Source of the DNA: Streptacidiphilus fuscans
GTDB taxonomy: Bacteria > Actinomycetota > Actinomycetes > Streptomycetales > Streptomycetaceae
Direction: 5' to 3'
Assembly: GCF_015690355.1 (NCBI RefSeq)
Contig: NZ_JADPRT010000022.1
Coordinates: forward strand, 1-64,000
DNA: 64,000 nucleotides
A program made the position numbers and the translations under genes. Below the pieces are notes generated by a model. It had not been told where the DNA came from. It did not search any database and saw only the letters and a program-made list of their open reading frames with translations. How positions within the stretch are numbered: position 1 is the first letter of the stretch; every line of letters begins with the position of its first letter. Below are positions 58,723 through 64,000 of this stretch, piece by piece.

Positions 58723-60390
58723 TCAGGAGAAGCGGGGGGCCTCGGTCGGCAGCGGGGGCAGCGTCGGCATCGGCGGGAGGTCCGGCGGCAGTTCGACCGG
58801 GGGCAGGTCGACGGGGGCCATGTCCCTGGAGTGGCTGTTGGAGCGGTCCTTGCTCAACAGGTCCTTGCCGAGCAGGTCCGTGCCGAGGTTCAGCTCCGTC
58901 GTCGTCTCGGTGCGGGTGTCCGCGTGGGGGAGCAGGGCGATGACCGCGTCGCGCTGGTCGGTCGGCGCGTCCTCGTCCAGCGGGTCGGGCGTCGCCGGGA
59001 CCTGGAGCCGGATCGGTGCGGAGTTGCCGAGCCGGGCGTAGCCGCGGCCGGGCGGGGTGTGGCTGGACGGGGTGATGTCCAGCGGCGCGCCCAGCGCCTC
59101 CAGCGCCGTCTCCTGGCCGATCGGACCGAGCACGACCCGTGCCCGGCACGCGGTCCTGACCCCGGGCCGGATCCGGTCCAGCGCCTCCAGTCGGTCGACG
59201 ACCACCACCGTCACGTGCGCGGTGCGGCCGTGACGCAGTGGCACCTCCAGCAGCTCCTGCGGGTCGGTGCGTCCCTCCGCCTGGGCCAGCTCGGTCAGCT
59301 CCGAGGGGTGGTCGAGCAGCAGCCAGAGCGGACGCAGGGTGTCCGCGGGTGGGACGCCGCCGGAGCGCTTGGCCAGGTTGTGCGCGTCGAGACGGCGCTG
59401 CGTCTCGTTGGCCGCCCACTCCAGCGCGGCGAGCGCGCCGTGCAGGCTGGTCTCCACCGTGTGCACGCCCGGACGGCCCACCAGGCAGGCGTGTTCCCCA
59501 GTGCCCGCGCCGTCGATGACGGCGATGTCGCCGTACTGCAGCGCCTGGAGCGCGAGCGAGCGCAGCAGCGTCGAGGTGCCGTAGCCGTGCGCGCCCAGAG
59601 CCAGCAGGTGCGGCTCGGCGGAGCGCGGACCGGTGCGCCAGAGCACCGGCGGCTGGTGCGCCTGACCGCCGGCCTGACGGACCGGGATCATCCGGTTGGT
59701 ACTGGTGGTGTCGGTGAACCCCAGCACCAGTTCGCCTGCGGCGGTGACGAAGGTCTGTGCGGCGATGTCACCCGGCAGCGGCGGCAGCGCGCTGACCTGG
59801 AGGCGGTTGACCTCCTGGTCCCAGGTGAACCGGTACTCGCGGCTGCGGCCGACCTTGCCGTGGATCACCTGCTCGATCCGGGCCCGCGAGTGGGGCTCGG
59901 TGTCGGTGAAGTAGGCGGGGTAGCGCAGGTCCAGCGAGGTCAGCCGGCCCTCCTCGTCGAACTCCCAGCCGGTGAACGCGTCCTTGAAGTCGCCGCCGTG
60001 CGCGTAGAGCGGGCTCGGGTCCGACTCGTGGACCAGATACGGCGTCAGCGCGGTGTACACGGCGGCGAGTTTGAGCTGGCTGGTGTCGGGCGCGGGCGGC
60101 GCGGGCTCGGTGCGCGAACGTCCCGCCCAGGCGGCGCTGCCCATCAGGGCGAGCAGGGCCAGCAGCGGGCCGTAGGGCAGCAGGGCCACGGCGGCCACGA
60201 CGGCCACCACCAGGAAGAGCGCGGGCCCGCGCTTGTCCTTGGGGGTGTTCGCCCACCAGTTCTTCGTCCACTGTGCGTGGGCGCGCAGACCACGGCCGAT
60301 GGTGATCAGCGGGCCGAACATGTCGGCCGCGTGGTCACTCGCGGTACGTGCCAGGTCGCGCCCTCGGGTCAGGTGCTCGGTGAAGGTCAT
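58723..60390 (-). CDS. sffA: SpoIIIE/FtsK-like protein SffA
   Basis: 555 residues. Two membrane helices (GPALFLVVAVVAAVALL, PLLALLALMGSAAWAG) near residue 60-90 precede a soluble FtsK/SpoIIIE-type ATPase region. The Walker A position reads LGAHGYGTSTLLRS, without the usual Lys. Walker B-like LWLLLDHPSEL and VVVVDRLEALDRIRPG follow. The C-terminus is Pro-rich. It sits 29 bp after a 64-aa membrane protein gene, the order of the Streptomyces smeA-sffA sporulation operon, where SmeA directs SffA to division septa. Assignment rests on size, order and domain type. Confidence 0.8.
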   Translation of the reverse strand: MTFTEHLTRGRDLARTASDHAADMFGPLITIGRGLRAHAQWTKNWWANTPKDKRGPALFLVVAVVAAVALLPYGPLLALLALMGSAAWAGRSRTEPAPPAPDTSQLKLAAVYTALTPYLVHESDPSPLYAHGGDFKDAFTGWEFDEEGRLTSLDLRYPAYFTDTEPHSRARIEQVIHGKVGRSREYRFTWDQEVNRLQVSALPPLPGDIAAQTFVTAAGELVLGFTDTTSTNRMIPVRQAGGQAHQPPVLWRTGPRSAEPHLLALGAHGYGTSTLLRSLALQALQYGDIAVIDGAGTGEHACLVGRPGVHTVETSLHGALAALEWAANETQRRLDAHNLAKRSGGVPPADTLRPLWLLLDHPSELTELAQAEGRTDPQELLEVPLRHGRTAHVTVVVVDRLEALDRIRPGVRTACRARVVLGPIGQETALEALGAPLDITPSSHTPPGRGYARLGNSAPIRLQVPATPDPLDEDAPTDQRDAVIALLPHADTRTETTTELNLGTDLLGKDLLSKDRSNSHSRDMAPVDLPPVELPPDLPPMPTLPPLPTEAPRFS

Positions 60391-60419
60391 CGATGTGCTC
60401 CGGGGCAGGTTCGGGGGCG

Positions 60420-60614
60420 TCAGAACTTGATGCCGCCGAGCAGGCTGGCGAGGCTCGCGCCACCGGCCTTGATGCTGGGGGCGATCGCGGTTCCGGCGAG
60501 ATAGAAACCGAACAGCGCGCAGACCAGAGCATGGGAGAGCTTCAGGCCGTCCTTGCGGAAGAACAGGAACACGATGATTCCCAGCAGGACGACTCCGGAG
60601 ACGGAGAGGATCAC
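60420..60614 (-). CDS. smeA: Small septal membrane protein SmeA
   Basis: 64 residues, two membrane helices (VSGVVLLGIIVFLFF and HALVCALFGFYLAGTAIA) with a short basic loop RKDGLK. Size and position before an FtsK-like gene match SmeA, a sporulation-specific protein that targets SffA to septa and affects spore DNA segregation and wall. GTG start, GGAG site 8 nt upstream. Expression should depend on whi regulators. Confidence 0.78.
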   Translation of the reverse strand: MILSVSGVVLLGIIVFLFFRKDGLKLSHALVCALFGFYLAGTAIAPSIKAGGASLASLLGGIKF

Positions 60615-60683
60615 GAGGGTCTCCTCGTAGTAGGGACAGCGGGCTGTGGTGGGCCTGGTGGGACAGGCCTTCCTTACTTACTC

Positions 60684-60709
60684 GTCACGCAATGTTGAAC
60701 CATCGTGAC
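60684..60709 (-). promoter_or_regulatory. Inverted repeat in the smeA promoter region
   Basis: GTCACG (60684-60689) and CGTGAC (60704-60709), 14 nt apart, with outer TTACT/AGTAA also inverted. It lies in an AT-rich stretch (60660-60740) 70 nt upstream of the smeA start, where the promoter should be. TTGTCA on the minus strand (60711-60706) could be a -35. Confidence 0.45.
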
Positions 60710-60780
60710 AAAAAGTAATAACCAATGAATAGCAGCAAATGGGTGGTTTTGCCGGGTGCGCACCCGCCTCGCCCGTGATC

Positions 60781-60870
60781 GTGTCTCCGATGGCCCGCCA
60801 CCACGCGGCGGCGCGCGGGTGATTCGCCCGGATGGCTGACACCCGGTCGGGGACGGGTGTCGCACCCGTC
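60781..60870. promoter_or_regulatory. GACAC motifs and competing hairpins upstream of smeA and the ankyrin gene
   Basis: GACAC/GTGTC occurs at 60781, 60838 and 60857; GACAC is the core recognised by WhiA in Streptomyces. The arms GACACCCG (60838-60845), CGGGTGTC (60854-60861) and CACCCGTC (60863-60870) can form two mutually exclusive hairpins, one a perfect 8-3-8 palindrome at 60852-60870. Confidence 0.4.
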
Positions 60871-60888
60871 AGGGCGACCTGAGGGACC

Positions 60889-60924
60889 GTCCGGGGAGCT
60901 GTCCGGGGACCTGTCCGGGGAGTG
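60889..60924 (+). repeat. Three 12-bp tandem repeats
   Basis: GTCCGGGGAGCT, GTCCGGGGACCT and GTCCGGGGAGTG follow one another in the leader of the ankyrin gene. The rest of the gap 60615-61031 is covered by the neighbouring regulatory entries. Confidence 0.8.
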
Positions 60925-61031
60925 GAACGCTGCCGCGTCACCCTTCGTGCGGGTGGCCCGACGGCGTACGCTCGCGCTCGCCGACCCCAGTCGGGTCGGC
61001 GCGGCCGTCGAGAAAGCGAACGAAGACACCT

Positions 61032-61439
61032 ATGACTGATCAGAACGACGCCACGGGCGGCGCCGACGCCGTCGACCCCGAGGTCGCCGCGCTCGCGGGC
61101 AAGGTCTTCGACCTCGCCCGCGCGGGCGACGCCGCCGGGCTCGCCGCCTATATCGACGCGGGCGTTCCGGCGAACCTGACCAACGAGAAGGGCGACACGC
61201 TGCTCATGCTGGCCGCGTACCACGGCCACGCCGAGGCCGTCCGCACCCTCGTCGAACGCGGCGCGGACGCCGACCGCCCCAACGACCGGGGTCAGACCCC
61301 GCTGGCGGGCGCGGTCTTCAAGGGCTCTGCCGACGTGATCACCGCCCTCCTCGCCGCCGGCGCCGACCCCGACGCGGGCCAGCCCTCGGCCCGCCAGACG
61401 GCCCAGATGTTCGGCCGCACGGAGCTGCTCGGGCAGTAG
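61032..61439 (+). CDS. Ankyrin-repeat protein
   Basis: 135 residues with three ankyrin repeats: GKVFDLARAGDAAGLAAYIDAGVPANLTNEKGDTLLMLAAYHGHAEAVRTLVERGADADRPNDRGQTPLAGAVFKGSADVITALLAAGADPD. It is cytoplasmic, probably a protein-protein adaptor; such single proteins often neighbour catalase genes, but none is here. ATG at 61032, weak ribosome site. Confidence 0.85.
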   Translation: MTDQNDATGGADAVDPEVAALAGKVFDLARAGDAAGLAAYIDAGVPANLTNEKGDTLLMLAAYHGHAEAVRTLVERGADADRPNDRGQTPLAGAVFKGSADVITALLAAGADPDAGQPSARQTAQMFGRTELLGQ

Positions 61440-61456
61440 CCCGGCCTTGGTCCCAT

Positions 61457-61497
61457 GCCTCCGCCGTCGGCCGGGTCTTCCCGCCGGCGGCGGAGGC
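61457..61497 (+). terminator. Terminator after the ankyrin gene
   Basis: GCCTCCGCCG (61457-61466) pairs with CGGCGGAGGC (61488-61497) across a 21-nt loop, 18 nt after the stop. Confidence 0.6.
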
Positions 61498-61656
61498 GCG
61501 TCCGGGGGTGGCTGCGGACGTGGCTCCGGGCGCCCGTCCGGAAGGGCGCGGGCGCTGCGTAGACTCGAAGGCTGCCGTCGCCGCTGCCGTCGCAGGTCAG
61601 GCCGGTGGCGGAGGCGTTCGGAAGAGCAGATCGGTCAGAGCGGAGGCGGAGCACGC

Positions 61657-62136
61657 GTGGAGCGGATACGAGTCGTCGGGTACGGGCACCCGGACGCGCA
61701 GCTGTTGATGGCCGAGGTCCAGCAGGAGTACGTGCGGCGCTACGGCGGCCCCGACGAGACGGACCTCGTCGAGGACGATTTCGCGCCGCCGCTGGGGGCC
61801 TTCGCCGTGCTCTACGACCTGGACGGGTCGCCGGTGGGGACCGGCGCGTGGCGGGCGCAGGAGTCAGGCGAGATCGGCCTGGCCGACGGGGACGCCGAGA
61901 TCAAGCGGATGTACACGCGTGCCGCCGCGCGCGGACGCGGCCTGGCCCGGCGGATGCTCCGGTTCCTGGAGGAGGACGCCCGGCGGGCGGGACGCCGCCG
62001 GATGATCCTGGAGACCGGTGACCAGCAGCCGGAGGCCCTGGCGCTGTACAAGTCCGAGGGCTACGAGCCAGTCCCGAAGTTCGGCTTCTACCGCGAGTAC
62101 GACTCCTCGATCTGCCTGGGCAAGGCCCTGGCCTGA
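61657..62136 (+). CDS. GNAT-family N-acetyltransferase
   Basis: 159 residues. AFAVLYDLDGSPVGTGAWRAQ, then the acetyl-CoA site AEIKRMYTRAAARGRGLARRMLRFLEEDARRAGRRRMILETGDQQPEALALYKSEGY. Substrate unknown. GTG at 61657 is preceded by GGAGGCGGAG; the longer in-frame upstream region is low complexity. The gap 61498-61656 shows no other gene. Confidence 0.87.
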   Translation: MERIRVVGYGHPDAQLLMAEVQQEYVRRYGGPDETDLVEDDFAPPLGAFAVLYDLDGSPVGTGAWRAQESGEIGLADGDAEIKRMYTRAAARGRGLARRMLRFLEEDARRAGRRRMILETGDQQPEALALYKSEGYEPVPKFGFYREYDSSICLGKALA

Positions 62137-62310
62137 GGCCTCCGGGAGCGCTGCGGTGACGTCGCGCGCCGGTCAGTTCGCGCCTCGCCCAGGTCGCGCG
62201 CCGCACCGCTCCCACGGGTGGGCTAACCAGGAGGGGCCGGGCCAGGGGTTTCGGCGAAGACTGGTGCTGGACGAACTGGACGAACGCTCCCTCGCCGGAA
62301 GGACTTCCTC

Positions 62311-62892
62311 ATGCCGTGCCTGCCTCGCAAGGATCTGGGACTGCTGGTGCTGCGCGTCGGGACCGGCGGCGTGCTCTTCGCGCACGGCGCCCAGAAGCTG
62401 TTCGGGTGGTTCGGCGGCGCCGGTCTGGACCGGACCGCGCAGGCGATGGAGGCGATGGGCTTCCACCCCGGCCGCCAGAGCGCGCTCGCGGCCGGGCTCG
62501 GTGAGGCCGGTGGCGGGGTGCTGCTGGCCCTCGGCGTGGCCACTCCGGCCGCCGGTGCGGCTGCGGCGGGTGCCATGGCGGGCGCGGTCGCGGTGCACCG
62601 GCCCGCCGGTTTCTTCGCCCAGTCGGGCGGCTACGAGTACCCGGCCTACCTCGGGTATGTGGCGGCGGGCCTCGGTCTCGCCGGGCCGGGAGTCTTCTCG
62701 TTCGACCACATCAGCGGCAACTGCCTGAACCGTCCGGGCATGGTCGTGCTGGCCTTCGGCGCTGCGGCCGCAGCCGCCGCTGCCGTCGTCAGCAAGCGCG
62801 AGGCGGCGGTCGCCGCGGCGCAGCTGGCCAAGGACGAGGCGGAGCGGGGCCAGGGGCGGCAGGAGCCGGACGGCACGGCGGGCTCCGCCTGA
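62311..62892 (+). CDS. DoxX-family membrane protein
   Basis: 193 residues, four helices. LGLLVLRVGTGGVLFAHGAQKLFGWFGGAGLDRTAQAM and GGGVLLALGVATPAAGAAAAGAM are DoxX family features. The family is linked to redox and thiol homeostasis. The C-terminus is an Ala/Glu-rich helix. GGAAGGA lies 8-9 nt upstream of ATG. Confidence 0.87.
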   Translation: MPCLPRKDLGLLVLRVGTGGVLFAHGAQKLFGWFGGAGLDRTAQAMEAMGFHPGRQSALAAGLGEAGGGVLLALGVATPAAGAAAAGAMAGAVAVHRPAGFFAQSGGYEYPAYLGYVAAGLGLAGPGVFSFDHISGNCLNRPGMVVLAFGAAAAAAAAVVSKREAAVAAAQLAKDEAERGQGRQEPDGTAGSA

Positions 62893-62905
62893 TACCGACC
62901 CGTCG

Positions 62906-62934
62906 TTGGCAACGAAGCTACTGGCGAGTAATAT
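62906..62934 (+). promoter_or_regulatory. Consensus promoter giving a leaderless message
   Basis: TTGGCA at 62906-62911 and TAATAT at 62929-62934 are spaced by exactly 17 nt. The ATG at 62942 lies 7 nt beyond the -10, where transcription should start. Confidence 0.75.
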
Positions 62935-62941
62935 CCGGTCC

Positions 62942-63394
62942 ATGACCAACGCCATGCCGTCGATCGCCGAACTGCTCCCCCAGACCGTTCCCATGGTCCG
63001 GACCCTCAACCTCACCTTCGACGAGTGCACCGCGACCCGCGCGGTGCTGCGCCTGCCCGATCAGGCCGAGTTCCACAACCACGTCGGCGGCCCGCACGCC
63101 GGCGCGATGTTCACCCTCGCCGAGTCGGCGAGCGGCGCGATCGTCCTGTCCGCCTTCGGTGACCAGCTGACGCGCGCCGTGCCGCTCGCGGTCGACGCGA
63201 AGATCGCCTACCGCAAGCTCGCCATGGGCGAGGTCACCGCGACCGCCGAGCTCGGCCGTCCCGCCGCCGACGTCGTCGCCGAGCTGGACGCCGGGCAGCG
63301 TCCCGAGTTCCCGGTCGAGGTGACCATCCGACGCGCCGACGGCGCAATCACCGGTGAGATGACCATCACGTGGACCCTGCGCCCCAATCGCTGA
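62942..63394 (+). CDS. DUF4442 hot-dog fold thioesterase-like protein
   Basis: 150 residues. IAELLPQTVPMVRTLNLTFDECTATRAVLRLPDQAEFHNHVGGPHAGAMFTLAESASGAIVLSAFGD carries the hot-dog helix with HAGAMFTLAE, and KIAYRKLAMGEVTATAEL follows. It probably acts on acyl-CoA, or is a non-catalytic relative. The ATG at 62942 is used because of the promoter just upstream; a longer frame from 62906 would overlap that promoter. Confidence 0.8.
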   Translation: MTNAMPSIAELLPQTVPMVRTLNLTFDECTATRAVLRLPDQAEFHNHVGGPHAGAMFTLAESASGAIVLSAFGDQLTRAVPLAVDAKIAYRKLAMGEVTATAELGRPAADVVAELDAGQRPEFPVEVTIRRADGAITGEMTITWTLRPNR

Positions 63395-63640
63395 CGCCCT
63401 GACCGCTGACCCACAGTCAGGGACGCGGCGGCGCCTGGTGGTCGACTGTCGTCGAACACGCCTCGTTGATGGACGGTGACCATCCGTCACTGTCCGGATC
63501 GGGGCCGATCGGCTTCGACCACGTGGAGATCCTGTGACCCGCCCAGCACGGTTCGCGCGCGCGTGGATATGATCTGCCAGCGCACTATCCGGGGCGGGGA
63601 CGGTCCACCAACAGCTCGTCGCCTTGGCGTGCCGAGACAA

Positions 63641-63656
63641 GGCCCCTTTGGGGGCC
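63641..63656 (+). terminator. Small hairpin GGCCCC-TTTG-GGGGCC
   Basis: A 6-bp perfect stem with a TTTG loop lies 37 nt before the last gene. It may end transcription from upstream. A possible -10 TATGAT lies at 63568-63573. No other gene is supported in 63395-63693. Confidence 0.4.
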
Positions 63657-63693
63657 TACTTCGACGCAGACCATCGCGGGAGGGCGAGCGGGC

Positions 63694-64000
63694 GTGTCAG
63701 CACCCATAGTCGATGCCGTCGCGCCGCCGGATGCGCGCGTGGTGTCACCCAGATCAGGAGAGCAGTCGGCGACGCGGGACGGCGTCGCCGACAGCCGGAG
63801 CGGTTCCGACGGCTCGGGAGGCTCCGGCAGTACCGGGGCCGCCGAGGCCACAGCGACACCCTGGGGGGCCATAAGCCTCTCCGTCGCGGGTGTCCTGCTG
63901 ATGGCCTTCGTGGCCTTCGCCGCCCCCAACGACCACACCCTCGACATCGCCGTCAGCTCGCTACGGCTGCCGAAGCTGCCCGGTCCCGCCTCGACCTACC
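63694..64000 (+). CDS. N-terminal part of a membrane-anchored protein, cut by the window edge
   Basis: GTG at 63694 with GGGAGGGCGAG upstream opens a frame that stays open to the window end (102 codons seen). Residues 1-55 are disordered (Ser, Gly, Asp, Ala: SRSGSDGSGGSGSTGAAEAT), then one hydrophobic helix AISLSVAGVLLMAFVAFAA, and an extracytoplasmic start NDHTLDIAVSSLRLPKLPGP. The rest lies outside. It looks like a type II membrane protein; identity unknown. Confidence 0.6.
   Translation, partial: MSAPIVDAVAPPDARVVSPRSGEQSATRDGVADSRSGSDGSGGSGSTGAAEATATPWGAISLSVAGVLLMAFVAFAAPNDHTLDIAVSSLRLPKLPGPASTY

Overview
The window is high-GC, GTG-rich actinobacterial chromosome. Several landmarks point to the family Streptomycetaceae (Streptomyces, Kitasatospora or Streptacidiphilus): a smeA-sffA sporulation pair, an rbpA gene behind a sigma-R type promoter, an FMN-riboswitch rib operon with a RibM-type transporter followed by hisE and hisG, and short palindromic repeats typical of Streptomyces intergenic DNA. 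I see no tRNA, rRNA, CRISPR, insertion sequence or phage gene, so this looks like ordinary chromosome. From memory, the block from about 30 to 61 kb resembles the Streptomyces coelicolor SCO141x-SCO144x region; I could not check this.

Layout. 0-7.7 kb: secreted phosphoesterase, small stress-type genes, an ECF42-like sigma factor with its DGPF partner, a 14-TM drug exporter behind a palindromic operator, and a phosphoribosyltransferase. 7.9-15.9 kb: class A PBP, MsrA, a CorA-like transporter with GQN instead of GMN, hemerythrin, DUF2637 membrane protein, an SDR, a site-2 protease and a small Cys/His peptide gene. 16-21 kb: metal island 1, a Zur-type zinc ABC operon (binding protein, ATPase, two permeases), then a His-rich nickel-type permease behind two palindromes (one Nur-like) and an orphan winged-helix regulator. 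21-26 kb: metal island 2, the most interesting part. Two divergently oriented M-box (ykoK, Mg2+) riboswitches lie back to back. Each is followed by a short proline-rich reading frame with a good Shine-Dalgarno site, then by a structural gene: an NRMT-type Nramp magnesium transporter on one side and an unknown 153-aa protein on the other. An MgtC-family gene follows, and then a second protein sharing the unknown protein's C-terminal motif. Together these look like one magnesium-homeostasis module. 26-29.6 kb: uracil permease and a NarL-type two-component system. 29.8-34.8 kb: FMN riboswitch, ribE-ribM-ribBA-ribH, hisE, hisG. 34.9-42.6 kb: PH-domain protein, a pair of CNNM/CorC membrane proteins, an ABC-2 exporter, and an EccA-like AAA+ ATPase. 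43-50 kb: kinase, PadR regulator, SnoaL-like protein, a kinase-like gene with an unknown partner, AsnC regulator, amidohydrolase. 50.5-58.5 kb: lnt, fxsA, rbpA, MFS, GDPD, a roadblock-like protein, amino-acid permease. 58.6-64 kb: sffA-smeA, ankyrin protein, GNAT, DoxX, a hot-dog protein, and a truncated membrane-protein gene at the right edge.

Two themes recur. Several convergent gene pairs overlap at their 3' ends, with low-complexity protein tails on both strands. Many genes begin 6-7 nt after a good -10 box, so they are probably transcribed without a leader.
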